From positions 13,391,907-13,455,906 of the forward strand of contig LR990041.1 of NCBI GenBank assembly GCA_905147135.1: 64,000 nt of DNA, read 5' to 3'. Of this stretch, positions 35,344 to 48,400 are shown piece by piece (positions within the stretch are counted from its first letter, which is position 1; every line of letters starts with the position of its first letter). The translations under genes were made by a program, and so were the position numbers. The stretch comes from Blastobasis lacticolella. Lineage: Eukaryota > Arthropoda > Insecta > Lepidoptera > Blastobasidae. The notes beneath the pieces were generated by a model. The model did no database searches and had not been told where the DNA came from. It saw nothing but the letters and a program-made list of their open reading frames with translations.

Positions 35344-35396
35344 TAACTGTCCATTTGTACATACAAAGCATATAAATATATGTACGAAACCTGCAC

Positions 35397-35515
35397 ATTT
35401 AGGGGACTGAATCTGGTCAGGTTCCCCTGGTAGTTGGGTCACGGAGGTCAGATGGCAGTCGCTCCACCGTATCTGATCTGCCAAAGCTTTTGGGACCATG
35501 GTCAAGCCAATGATT
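35397..35515 (+). mobile_element. SINE family B, copy 2 (body fragment)
   Basis: Body only: AATCTGGTCAGGTTCCCCTG, GATGGCAGTCGCTCCA, GATCTGCCAAAGC. It lies 54 bp beyond the Harbinger-like MITE. Confidence 0.65.
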
Positions 35516-37257
35516 ATTTTAATCTTCTAAACAAATATAATATAATACTATACTTTATTATCTATCTAGTGCAGTAAAAATATTTTTTTATTGGGTATAT
35601 TTCTATCAATGTGGATAATCAGACCTAGATAGACCATAAACCACCAACGTTTTATAGTCGTTCCTATGACAGTTAGTCTAATTAGATTTATACTCATATG
35701 TATCCACTTGTGCAGTAACCACAATTTGCAATTATTGGGGCGAGCTCTCCCAATCCATAATTAATCCAATCGCTGTCCACAAACTTGTCACTTACCGGGG
35801 CTGTGACCCATCCATCATCAAGGTACGAGCGACTAGTTCATTACTATTAATAAGTATTATAAACAAATTATTATCGGATGTACCCGACCTTTAGGTCGTG
35901 GCAGAAATAGAAAATTTGTGATTTCACTGCTTTTCCAGCACCTTTTAGAAAGTTTTTAAGTAATACGTTCTAGATGCTGAAACAATAAATTGAAATGAAA
36001 ATTATTTTGTCTTTTGTTTCTATTACTGAACTCATATCAATAATCATGTTCCACATAATTATGAAGTCTGGTAAAAAAGATATTTCGTTTTAAAGCTTAT
36101 TAATTTTGTAGATTATTAAGATTTTTTTTAAAAGACCGATCTGCTTGAATTAATTTCATCGGTATCTTGTTTAGCCCACTCCAGAGTTCAGGTCACGTCT
36201 TTGCAAGCAACGTCAGCTAGCTAGAGGATACTGTTGTTCTACGAGTATATAGTAGGTTTCATATAGGTTGCCTATTATTACAATTATGTGTTATGTGTCA
36301 TTTAAAGCTGTAGGGATTTAATAATTAAGTTAAATGCCGTAGTATTTGTAGGAAGAATAATAACAAAATCGGTAATTTCTTTACCCAGCGGCAGCAGTCA
36401 AGGAGTAAACATCGATGAAATACAGAAAAATAATATTGAATGGTAAGGTTTTATTCCATAATAATATTAACTTAGGTATAAGTAACAGTCAGTTTTAGTT
36501 AGAGTAGGCAGGTACCTACTACCTTAATTCAAAACATGAGTGGATGAAGGTATTATAACGCATTTTCGGATGAAGGCATACAAACAATAATGAACCTAAA
36601 AATATTTACATTTTAGGCTATTTTAAAAACTAACTACTTGATGAAAGTGTTATGTGTCTACACAATATTTTGACAACAATATTGGATGTTAGTAGTAGAA
36701 AAATTATTTTTGCAAGGAATTGAGTTCAGTTTTTTTAATAAAAATACTTATTTCTCTCCTATCATAAAAAATACTGAAAGGTGTTGGTATGCGTTTTGAA
36801 ATATCTCAATATGTTTTTGCGAATCTTTGAACACAATTTTCTCGTAATTCTAATTTTGTGACATGTTGCTTTCATCCATTCACGTCTTCAATTATATTAT
36901 GAGCATCTTCATATAGATTAGCTTAAAGTACTTAATAATAATTTAAAAAGCCTTAGCCAGTTACCAAAGTGAAATAACAATTCAGGAATGCGTTTATCAT
37001 ACATGAGTGTATAATATAGACCGCATAATAAAATGTGCCTGTATTTATTATATCTATCCTACACAAATTACATTTGAATACTTTCAAATTTCCTATTAAC
37101 CTCATTTTTATAAAAAAATCAATTTGGAATTTTTATCACAGTTTTTTAATACCTATATATACCAAATTGTCCATAAATAGGGCCTTTTGTTTTTAACAAG
37201 TATACTCCGAATATTGATATATTACCCTAAATTACTTTCCTATATTAATCTAACATA
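35516..37257. other. AT-rich intergenic stretch
   Basis: No coding frame, repeat family or strong structure recognised. Confidence 0.5.
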
Positions 37258-37305
37258 GATAAGCGGACCCTAGCTGAAGCCGGGTTTGCCACTCGGACGA
37301 TAATT
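37258..37305 (+). mobile_element. RTE-like LINE family G, 3' end fragment
   Basis: AAGCGGACCCTAGCTGAAGC, then CGGGTTTGCCACTCGGACGA, matching the 3' terminus of the 29.0-kb copy. Confidence 0.5.
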
Positions 37306-37440
37306 ATGAGTATACCTACCTACCTACCTATGGATTAATCTTTTGCAATGTAAGACAAGTTCATACAAATTAATTAAATTTTATGGCATGTTCTCTTTAT
37401 TATTGGCCTCCAACCTAAAATAATAGCTAATACAAAATAA

Positions 37441-37553
37441 TACCGGGTCATGGAGCCCCAAACTAAGCATTTGGGTGCTAGATAACTTACATGCTACTTA
37501 AATACACTTAATTATATATACGTAAGTACTTATTATATAGTCACACCTAGACC
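37441..37553 (-). mobile_element. SINE family A, copy 4 (3' fragment)
   Basis: Reverse-oriented 3' body with GAGCCCCAAACTAAGC and GGGTGCTAGATAACT. The tail end is lost and internal divergence is high. Confidence 0.65.
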
Positions 37554-37599
37554 TTGAAGTACTGTAAAGTTGTTATGGAAATTCGTAAGGACAGCCCGG

Positions 37600-39010
37600 G
37601 CAACTGATACGTCATCGGAGCTGTATAATATCAAAAGTCTCTATGGCAATAGCATAAAAGGTGAAGCGCAAGTGTTGAAGAGATGGAAGGAATATTTTGA
37701 AAGAACTGAAAGTGCAGCATAAGTACCAGTCCATTCCAAAGAATTTATTGAAAGCAATGATGAATGTAACATAAGTATGGATGAGATTATAATTGCTGTG
37801 TTTTCACAGCAATTATAAAAGTAGGAAAACCTCGAGGGTATGATAGGAAGTCTTTCGAGATGCTGAGAGCCGGAGACGGTGTAGTGGCCAATCAGCTGTA
37901 CCGACTTTTCAACTTTATTGAGCGAGTACCAGAAGACTGGTGCAAGGCTGTACTAGTGCCGCTCTATAAAGGTCACAGCAGGACTGCAAAAGTTACCGCG
38001 GCTTTAGTCTTTTCAGCGTCGTCGACAATTGTAGGTATGCAAAAGTGTTGATTGAAAGAGTGATAAATGTAAGTGACGAAAAAATGTGATATGCACACGG
38101 GTTTCTGATAGGGTATGGGTTGTACAGACCAGATCTTATAGCCGAAAAGTCTTTGCAGATTAATCGTCAAATGGCTTCTGTACGCGACCAAGTGTTATTA
38201 TCATCAACGGTAAAGAAGTCGCAGGAGATGGTTAATTCGTTACACGGATCTTTAAAAGAGAAAGGCATGAACGTAAATGTAGGTAAGGCAAAAGTAATGA
38301 TTTTCCAAAAAGACGATTAAGTGACAAAGTGCAAAATTGTGATTGCGGATGAAGAAATGGACAAGGTGAAAGAATTTGTTTTAAAAAATACGTAATTTGT
38401 AGATTTAGAGTAAATGTTTACGAGATATGGAAAGTGTGAAAGTGAAGTCGAAAGGAGAATGACTGCGGAAAATATGGTGAATGGAGCACCACATACACTT
38501 ATGAATAATCAGAAGGTGTCCAAAAATGCTGGTTTTTGGCTGTTCGATAGAGGAGAGGCTGCTCGTTCCAACATTAACGTACGGAAGCAAAAGAAGCAAA
38601 AGTTGGGTGAGGCAGAAGAAGCATGAAAGTAGGATAAATGAGACCTTTATGAAGAATAAATAAAAGATAAATTATGGAATAGTATAATAGGGGAATATTC
38701 TGGAATATAAGAACATGTAGTGTCTAGGATAGAGAAAGGAATGGTTCGCTGGTTAGGTATTTAGAGAGGATGAAAGAAAGGAGATTAACAAAAAAGATAT
38801 ACATTAACAAAATGGCCGGAAAGTGAAGACCGAGACGTACGTATCACGATAAAATCGATGATATTTTTGAAATAGTCAGGTCAAGCCTTAAACCGACTTC
38901 CATGTATGAAAAGATACATGAATTCGGAAGAAGAGAGAGAGATCCGTCAGGACCGTAGCAAGTAGAACGATGTGGTATCTGCCTATCCCCACGGGAAAAA
39001 GTCGTAATGG
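37600..39010 (+). pseudogene. RTE-group LINE relic with reverse transcriptase pieces
   Basis: Forward fragments in order: KRWKEYFER; VGKPRGYDRKSFEMLRAG; PEDWCKAVLVPLYKG; KVLIERVI; EMVNSLHGSLKEKGMNVNVG (then KAKVMIF); FTRYGKCESEVERRMTAE; MNNQKVSKNA; and a final VSAYPHGKKS. These match RTE-group ORF2 sequences from before the RT core to the C-terminus (recalled patterns GKA-GYD, W-KA-IVPLYKG, VNV-KTKVMVF). Stops, frameshifts and deletions abound. The active-site FADD is not seen. It lies just downstream of the Ig gene's last exon, on the opposite strand. Confidence 0.78.
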
Positions 39011-39016
39011 TATGTA

Positions 39017-39130
39017 AGCACCCAGACCCGTCACAGAAACTAACATTCATCATGTCAATTTCTGCCTAGCCGGGAATCGAACCAGGGACCTCTTGTGTGG
39101 TAGACTGACCACTGATATCTGAGGCCGTTC
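39017..39130 (-). mobile_element. SINE family A, copy 5 (tRNA head)
   Basis: A reverse-oriented head with a B box read as GGTTCGATTCCCGGC on the minus strand, next to body sequence (ACCCAGACCCGTCACAG). It follows the 3' end of the RTE LINE relic. Confidence 0.7.
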
Positions 39131-39342
39131 TAAGTAAACAAGACGTACTAAAATAAATGAATGAACGAGAGAATCAATGCAACTAAAAAGAAACAGATGT
39201 ATTTAAGCATCATTTTGTAACATTTGAACATGCTTAAATACTTTTTTTGGGATTCAGGTCAAATCTTTTTTAAATTCGTAGTTTTAAAACTCCATCAAAA
39301 AATAACACGGATTATCGCTATAAAAGCCCAGTATTACAAAAA

Positions 39343-39419
39343 TTAAAAAATAAGTCTGTATGATGGTAGCAGCATTGCGCACAACACATGAAGCGGGCAC
39401 AATTTTGATCTCCGAGCAT
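39343..39419 (-). CDS. Ig gene last exon: GPI-signal-like tail and stop
   Basis: Acceptor TTTTCTTTTACAG at 39420. Phase 1 entry gives DARRSKLCPLHVLCAMLLPS, then YRLIF and TAA at 39345-39343. A polar stretch followed by a hydrophobic end with no cytoplasmic tail fits a GPI-anchor signal. Phase and acceptor quality support it, but the exon is short. Confidence 0.65.
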
Positions 39420-42400
39420 CTGTAAAAGAAAAGTATTTATAGATTTTGGATAACGGTTGCTCCGTAGCTCGATGTGTTTCTAGTAGTAGACAGCTCACTA
39501 ATAACATATGGTATTGGGCGAAATATGTAAACTTCATAACAAAATGGCACGTGTAAGTAGAAACTCGAGTAAAGGTATCGAATTTGTACCCATTTGTTTT
39601 CTTTTAACCAGTCCTATTCTTACTTGACGGTCTGTGGATGGAATAAATTACTAAAAAGTAAAAAATCAAATGTAGTTTATAAAATAAAAACAAGCTATCT
39701 TATGTAGATATAGAAATGATACTAAAAAGTATAAAATAATATCGGACCTTTATGTCTATAACCATAATGTTAGACATAATTATAATTAAACACTTCTAAT
39801 CTAAGTACTGGATTAACTTACCGTTCGCTCGTCTCTCTTGGTGTTTTTCCATTTCCACCGCGGCTATGTATGCCGTTGGCATGAGACCTACAACAAAAAA
39901 AAAATATTTATGTCTACAAATACCAAATTAGAATTATGAATTAGTACTCTGAAGTGGCACTGATAGAGTGAGGAGAGTGCTGAGCTGAAGAACCGACAAT
40001 GGCTGGGGTAAATGAGTTCCTGAGTGTCGCTCTCAACTCAGCAAACGTAGCGTAGGACCCTCTCCGGCCAGCTGGAGTGAATATTTGCGAAAGGCTACTG
40101 GTGGATGCTGGATACGATACGCCGAGAGCAAGTTATATAAAGTTACGCGTCGCCCCGCTTTTCAAAAGCCGTTACACAAAAATTGACTTTATTTTATGAG
40201 CAATATATTCCATTTTGACTAATGGCTAATGAATTTCGCCAAATGTAATAAGCGCATAAGCCCGACTACTCACCCGGGTAGTACGTCGTGGTTCGGTTCA
40301 CCACGTAATTGGTCCCTGGTAAACTGATCGTGCAAACGAACTCCTCGAAGGGGCTCGTCACGTTCTGGTCGTGCACCAGCGCGGTCGTAGTCACCGAGTA
40401 CAGTCCCCACGCGTTCATTTTGGTTTCGGTTACAGCTTGTTGCAAGGGCTTCCTGTAAATATGGGGAAGTAGATATCTATTGTGTGAAGTAGAAAAGTGA
40501 AGTGTGAAGTGACGGTAAGAAAATATGACGTAGGCACCGACGTATAAACAAAATAAAAGGTATTTTTTTCGAGTCGGCTACATTAAAATTGAAATAAAAC
40601 AAAGAAAAATATGACGGATCACGGTCAATAGTATGGACTCATGTGGTCAATAGTACGGACTCATGACGATGAAAACGGAAGTGGGAGTGCGCCCTCTGGT
40701 GGGGCGTGCTGACAGAGTCTCGACGGCACGACTCGGGCCGAGTGGCGGCCATTCTTGGCGCGACCGCCGCCGAGGAGTGACGCGTCTTGAAACTGTCTCC
40801 ACATTTCGTTTGTTTACGTTTGAATGAAATTATAAGTGATGTGCAAAAATGAAATGGAATAAATACAGTGGAGTAAATGTGAACCTTTTCTTTAATTTAT
40901 CTGGACGAATACGACCTAATACTGATATCACCACCCTGATGACAATGATCCTGATACATCCCTTTCCTTCACGCGACGACATCAGAAGCGGTGATAACGA
41001 ACGCAACGCCCAAGAGATGGTATGATGAAAAGCAACAAAGAAAATGCAGATACGCTACGTGAAAGCGTAATAATAAAAGAAAGATGATTACTCGATCCAG
41101 TTGAGTTGCCTACATTAAAATGTAAAATGATTTAACATGTTCAAAGCGCAGCCAAGAGTCCAAACACCCCGAGATATAAGACAAAGACTTCGTCAGAAAG
41201 ATTGGGGGATTCATAAAGTAAACAGCAGATCATCTGTACCAAATGGGTCATGGTCAAGGCAGACCCCGGGCCTTCGAGAGCACCACTGGGATATCGACAA
41301 CATTATTAAAAATCTAGTGAAACTTACTATGGACGGCACTTTGGTATGGCTTCTTTGTTTTTGTTAAATTTAATTTAGATTACTCATGTAAAATATTTTC
41401 CTTTTTAAATATAAAATTGAGTTAGTTAAATAATTTGCGTAGTTCTAAATTAGCCAGCTAAAGTTTATTCAATGACTTTAAAGTAAACGCTTACATTTAG
41501 ATTCATTTAGCAGTGTGGTTTGACACCACAAGTAAATTAATTGCTTAGATTTCAGCAGATTAAATAAAATCAAACAATTAAAAACGGTGTATATTAATTT
41601 TTTATTTTTGTTTTACTAATACAATTATTTTCTTCTATTGCATAACAATGGTGCACAACGGTTCGCTTCACCTACGAGAACAACATTGGAATGCAACGCT
41701 GGACTGGTAGCCTCAACGTGATTGTTTCAACATGGGACGACGATGGTAGACAATCTGCGAGTGTACATGACTGAGAAATGATGTGATATTAACAGTTCCT
41801 CTCTATCTGGTGAGTCCTATACATAATTATTATTTAGTAAAAACCTGTGCTGAAGAGGCTCCCTAGCGGATTTTAGGAGATATTTACTTTGACAATTAAG
41901 AAAAGTATTCTGACAGAAACACTATTGATACCCTTAGTAGAGAGAATGGCAGGTTTATTTGTATCTTTAGTGAAACTACAAATAAAAAGAATGTAAACAA
42001 AACATAAACAACGTCAGTTACGTCAGTGTTACAATTTGTTGGTAAAAATGTCAAAAACTACTGCTAAGTTTAAAAATGTTAGCTTTTGCGGGTACCTATG
42101 TCAATTAATGTAGGCTGTCTGATAGAAAGTTACTAAGAAAAAAAATCACTCCACAAAAATAGTAGGAATTATGTTAAATCCGTCCCAATGTCAAACAGTG
42201 TTTATAGTAAAAAAAGTGTTATTTAATCTAAGATTATTTTACCATCTTGAAACATGGTGCGCTATGATTCTACGTATTACCAACATCACGTCAGTTATCA
42301 GAAAACAAGAATAAGAAATACTTGGAAAGCATAGTGCTATTATTTTTATAAATTGAGTACGTAAGCATAGTTATGGTGGTGCTGCTGCTGACTGACTTCT

Positions 42401-45400
42401 TCTTCTTGATCGTTGCCTCACTGCTGAGGATCCTGACATCTTCAGTAAACTGCATGTCTCCATCGGTTTCGATGAATCGTTCGGATATTTGGTCCACCCA
42501 TCTCTTCGGACTTCGGCCTCTGGGTCTCTTGCCTTCGACTTTTCCCGTCACCATAAATCGTTCCAGATTGCTGATTAAGTAAATATTTGATAATAACAGT
42601 GTGGCAGGGATGCCGTAGTAGTGAGTTTGTGCAACAATTAGCTGGTGTACTTTAGGATGTTGTCTTAGAGATAGGATAGGCTTCACATAGGCTTCGAATG
42701 TGCAAATTCAATAACGACCCCGCGATCTCCGCGATTTCTATGCGAGCGGGAGGGTGCAAACATGTATCGAGAGAAAAAAAGAGAAAAATTATTAGCGTGT
42801 TTGTTTACATTTAACAGGAGAAATTCGAACGAAATTTTCCATATTTCAGTATAATGTTTGTTATTGTGGTCGTAGTTTCCCAATGTTGTAGAATAGAGAG
42901 ATAAGATATCCGCGGTAAAAATGGGATCACCGATATACGTTTCTTTAAATACTACAAAAAAAAAGGTAGTTTGGTTAGTAACGTAATTTTATATTAGTAT
43001 CAAGTTATTTAACGAAAAAATAAAAGTAAACACGAGTAAGTGAACTGATTGACGGTAGATAATTTCGAATTATGTTTTGAGTAACTAAAGATAAACCTGT
43101 GACTTAGTTTGACCGAAAACCATGTGTACTAAGTCAATGTGACTTAGTTTGACCTGGATAAAGACTTTGTTAGACGGATCAATCTAAGACGCTAACCCAA
43201 TACGTGACGACTATCGAGCCGAGGTTTTTATGAGATTTATGTGATCGTTTTGTTTTCTCAAAATTTGTTGCATCATCGGATGAAGGTGATCGTGTTTTAT
43301 CAGTGATGGTGGGCTAATGGAGCCTATGGGAGAGTTTTATGGTTGCTTACCGGCCTGATGGAGGCTATGGGAGCGTGGCTAATAGCAAGTAGTTGTTTTA
43401 AGCTTTGCGAGAAAGTGTTGAACGATAACGATGATGAGAAAGTCCAGATATTTTAGTGATAGTTCAATAGCCGGTTTTATAAATTACTTTTAGCTTCGAG
43501 TACTGAAATTTCCTTGATTACTGATATAAAGTAACTATTGAGTTCTGTTGTTGTGCCAGTAAGATAAGACAGTGTAAGCAATGGTGAGATTTCATATCCT
43601 TCTGCCAGTACAAGTTTTTAAGTACCTGAATTGTTGTTGAGGTCAAACATCCAGATTTATTTGGCTGACTTGGAGTGACCCGGGAGTCATGTGTGTGACT
43701 CATTGGGCTAAGAGCCCCGAAAGTCTCGGATGTTGTGGCTGTAGATAGCAAATTTTATTTTGTAATTTTTTTAGAAGGCGGCTTGATATGGGATGCCTTC
43801 GTTATTACAAACATTGTTAAATGGTTTCAAAATGGGAGCTTAAACGTAACGTAAAGTCTAGATAGAGTATACTCGTTCGAACAGTTAAAATCGATTACGA
43901 TGATTATTGCTTGTTTAGTTTTGGTGTGGCAACAAATGGACTATTGTTACCTATAACTGGCGTATCAAATAGACGTGAGAGCTTCTTATTATTAAACTTC
44001 TGATTTAGTTTTGATATTGGGCAGTAGAAATAATGTTTATTTTGATTTTATTTTATTTTGTTGTTTTTGTAGAGATGACACCGTAAACAGTTGTTCGGAT
44101 CTGTGACGATTACTTGTTGTGTAACTCGTACACCGTTATTGACCGGGTTATGATAGCAGATAGACTGTTACCTATCACTGACTTAGTACAGATTTGGTCG
44201 AAGGATTGACCACGAGCTGAGAATCTATAGACAGCTTCTATTTATTTGTCCCGCCTGTGTGGCTCCCGTCTGTGTGGCTCCCGCCTGTGTGGCTCACGCC
44301 TGTGTGGCTCCCGTCTGTGTGGCTCCCGCCTGTGTGGCTCCCGCCTGTGTGGCTCCCGCCTGTGTGGCTCCCGCCTGTGTGGCTCCCGCCTGTGTGGCTC
44401 CCGCCTGTGTGGCTCCCGCCTGTGTGGCTCCCGCTTGTGTGGCTCCTGCTTGTGTGGCTCCCGCCTGTGTGGCTCCCGCCTGTGTGGCTCCCGCCTGTGT
44501 GGCATCCCGCCTGTTTGGCATTTCGCCTGTGTGGCATAGTCTGTGTGACATTAAGTCTGTGTGGTATTTAGCCTGTGAGGCATTCTACCTGTATGGCATT
44601 TCGCCGGTGTGGCATTTTTATGTGTGGCATTTTGCCTCTGTGAAATTTACCCGTGTGTGACATCTTACCTGTATCGTGCTTTGGTCGACGTGACACAGGA
44701 TATATGATGAATAAACTCATAGTTTGACGATTAGAGTGGCACTGACCAGAGTGACACCCAACCTGTGTGGCACCTAGTCTGTGTGGTATTTCGCTTGTGT
44801 GCAGGTCCAGTTGCGTGGCGGCCTGGTTGCGTGGCGGCCTGATGGCGTGGCGGCCCGACTGATGGCGTCCGTCGTGTGGTGGTTCGTCGCCTGTGTGTCA
44901 TTTCTCCTGTATGGTAACATTACTTATTCTTTTTAAATTAGGATGGCGCTGACGGATGACCAAAAATCATATGGCATTTAATGAAGGAGTGTTTCAATCC
45001 CACTCGAAGTAACATTGGGTCTTTTGCTGAGTACTGAAAATTTGATGTAGGTATGTCACATATTTGTAGTGAACGCGAGCTCTGTGGTTGGGGCTTGTTT
45101 CCCACTCAACAAGAGCATCAAGGAGAAAACACTGGTGACGATGATTAAACCTTCTTCATTGGTGGTAATTGTGATACGGTTTATGAACCGTCTGGTGTTA
45201 TACCTTGTCACGCCTCTCTAATGAACTGAAGTCGTAGCTGAATTTATGTCGGCAACTTATAAAGAATAATTAATGTACAAGATGATGTTGTTATCTCTCA
45301 ATCTACAGAAGTTTAGTATGATAAATGATAATGGACGTATGTTTTATGTGAAGAATTGGTGGGTTAATGCAGTCGTGATAGATCCAATCACATGATTCAT

Positions 45401-48400
45401 AAGACTTATTTGGGTGATGTGTTGTGGTCAGAAGTGACCGAGCGAATATAGTACTGTGCTATGGTTTTCATGTTTCAGATTACACACGAGGACGTGTGTA
45501 CAGCAGGACGGCCGTGACGGATCACGGTCAATAGTATGGACTCATGTGGTCAATAGTACGGACTCATGACGATGAAAACGGAAGTGGGAGTGCGCCCTCT
45601 GGTGGGGCGTGCTGACAGAGTCTCGACGGCACGACTCGGGCCGAGTGGCGGCCATTCTTGGCGCGACCGCCGCCGAGGAGTGACGCGTCTTGAAACTGTC
45701 TCCACATTTCGTTTGTTTACGTTTGAATGAAATTATAAGCGATGTGCAAAAATGAAATGGAATAAATACAGTGGAGTAAATGTGAACCTTTTCTTTAATT
45801 TATCTGGACGAATACGACCTAATACTGATATCACCACCCTGATGACAATGATCCTGATACATCCCTTTCCTTCACGCGACGACAAATATATTTAGTGTAA
45901 GTGAAAGTGAAACTAGTTTTATTGAAAAAATTATTTTATGGCATTTATGTTTGAATATGATTTATGTGGCCGTCATTATTCTACCAAAAGTAACTTACTA
46001 AGTAATATACTTCCAAAGACAATATTGTAGAAAATTTACTGGGGAATAAATGTCCCATACATATTTTTATTGTAGCTGTAACAGTTAAGGGGTGGGGGAA
46101 TAACTTCTTGACGTTTTTAAACTTCAACATTTCTTTAAGTATGTACAAACTACAGGCATGCCAAGTCGCACTAGCCGGCACTTACCTACAAATTTTTTTG
46201 TACTTTTTTGGATGATACCCAGGTGCTTTATCTCCTCGCTCGCCCCATTACACCTGTGTGATGCGCGGTGACGAAGCGACGTGGTGGTTCAGAACGCTTG
46301 TGTCTTTTCCTTCTCATTTATAGGTATATTTTATTAGATTTTGAACGGGGCCACCGTCTTAGGGACCCAAGCCAATCTCATCTGCACGCGCCCCCTATTG
46401 ACAGACGGACGAGGCTCCGGCGAATAGGATTATAAGCTGTGCAAAAAAATATATCTCTGAAATGTATTGGAGTCGCAACATGTTATCTCAATGCTGATGA
46501 CAATTTTGTGAAATAAAGCATGAATCGCGTGTGCATTGATCTCCTCTTGATTCTCCTCCTCTTCGAGTATAATGACTAATATAGAACACTAGTATCCTCA
46601 TGCACTATTACATGCATAATCCTTACTATACTAAAGCCCATAAATGTATTAATATTAACTTACCCCTGCGATAAAATCACGATTACAGGCTTTGGATACA
46701 ATTCGTCCGCCATACATATTAAGGTGACAACAAACACGTATTTTTTCTCCTGATAAAAGTAGAAGCCTTTCCCGGTACCTGTTGTATGTAAAAAAGAAAT
46801 GTTAATCTCTTTTCATTGTTGTTCAGGTAAAGGATTTCACGGTGAATTATGGAGGGCTTTAACTGTCAGTTTCCATTCGGCGGTATTTCGTTCCGCGGCT
46901 CTGATGGACATCTTGTTTTTCCTTCAGACAAGCTTTCTAAGCATCCGTAAGCTCAGCTGTATTGTTTTATATAGGTATAATTGCTAGGGAACAGTAGTGG
47001 CCTTTCTAGCAACGACGTCAGTGTAGATTAAGTAATCTATACCTATACATACATACATAGTATAAGACTTCGCTTACCGCCGTCTGTCCCTATGTACGCT
47101 TTGATCTTTTTAACTACGCAACGGATTTTAATGCGTTTTTTCAACAATAGATAGAGCGATTCAAGAGGAAGGTTTATAAGTACGAAGAGGTAGATAGGGG
47201 TAAACCTGGTGTATGTGAACGAAGTCGCGCCGGGTTCACTAGATATCTATAAACTGTTGTTCTTATCTGCTTTTAGGAGAGAGATTTACATACACGCTTA
47301 TGCTAAATTCTTATGGTGAACTATAGATACTCACTGTACACCAACATCGATTTAGTTCTCCTGTCCTCTTCCATAAACGTTGAAACAACACAGGTGTAAC
47401 TACCACTCAAATGAGTGGCCGGCTTCAATATTTTTATTGCACGATACGCTTGCAAAGGGTCCTCTGAAACAAAAGGTGAAATTTTATTCATATTGCACTT
47501 TTATTAAATTTGTTCGGAAATAATAGACCTTGTACAATTTAACGTCACAACAGAAGTATGCTAAATTGTTATTTCGCTTTGATGCTGGTTATAGTAGAAG
47601 GGTCCACTCACTCCGCAGTGTTACCCTTAACTGTTACCCTTAAATTACCCTTCCGGGAATCAAACCCTGGAAATCTGTCAATTGTTATTCGCAATATAAC
47701 ATGTAACAATCATGAATAATATTGCACATAACAGCTATTAGGTCGACAATTTATATGGTGTATCGCCTGCGGTATGAGGGGGGCAGAATGGGTGACGTCA
47801 TGTAACATTTCGGCGTTGAGCGCGGGGGCGCGGGGCAGGGAGCACAAGGGACATTTCTCAGTGCGCCCGCAGACTCCGCACAGCGCGGTTGGTTATTTTG
47901 CTACGAACTCTTGGAATAACGCACACGAGGTTAATTTACCGATGATAAATCCCGACGTGGAGGCTTGAAAATTTTTGCTAAAAAAATTATAGAAGTACAG
48001 GGGGTTCCAAAGTATGCGCCGTGAGGCGCTCCCATCTTCTCGTCTCGAAATTAAACTTAGATGTTCATTTGTATATATTGAATTATCATCATCATATCAG
48101 TCGTAAGATGCCCACTGCTGGGCACAGGCATCCCCCAGAGATCTCCACAAAGGGTATCACGCCTTCCGCATTCAGCTACACCTGCGATCTTTACCAGATC
48201 GTCGGCACACCTAGTGGGAGGCCTACTCACGCTGCGTCTTCCGGTACATGATCGCCACTCAAGAACTTTACTGCCCCATGGGACGTACCCGAGTGTACTT
48301 AAGTGCACACTGATGAGTCCTTTATATAAAGGCAAGGGTAAGAAACATATGGCGGACAATTACCGGCCCATTACGTTAGTACCAAATATTTCGAAAATTA

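Larger units (their letters stand above)
40612..45884 (+). mobile_element. Young non-coding LTR retrotransposon (5.27 kb) in an Ig-gene intron
   Basis: Two direct repeats of exactly 370 bp (40612-40981 and 45515-45884) start TGACGGATCACGG and end CGCGACGACA. AATA is duplicated on both sides (40608-40611, 45885-45888). The 4533-bp interior has no gag, protease, RT or integrase frame, so it resembles a LARD-type non-autonomous element. Before the 3' LTR lie ACACACGAGGACGTGTGTAC and GCAGGACGGCCG, similar to what precedes the 3' LTR of some insect Ty3/gypsy elements. It is antisense to the Ig gene and makes up most of the 6.2-kb intron between exons 46664-46778 and 40274-40452. Confidence 0.92.

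Noticed and set aside
35114..35505. Cys/His-rich ORFs
   Set aside because: They arise from the GCATGCGTCC tandem repeat at the MITE end.
44250..44515. CRISPR array
   Set aside because: Units are contiguous with no spacers, and the context is eukaryotic.
44238..44660. Long repeat proteins on both strands (GGSHT-, ACVAP-, LCGSR-type)
   Set aside because: They are translations of a 15-bp tandem repeat without stops; several frames on both strands are open, so no frame is favoured.
40982..45514. gag-pol coding genes in the LTR element
   Set aside because: No zinc knuckle, protease, RT or integrase motif was found in any frame.
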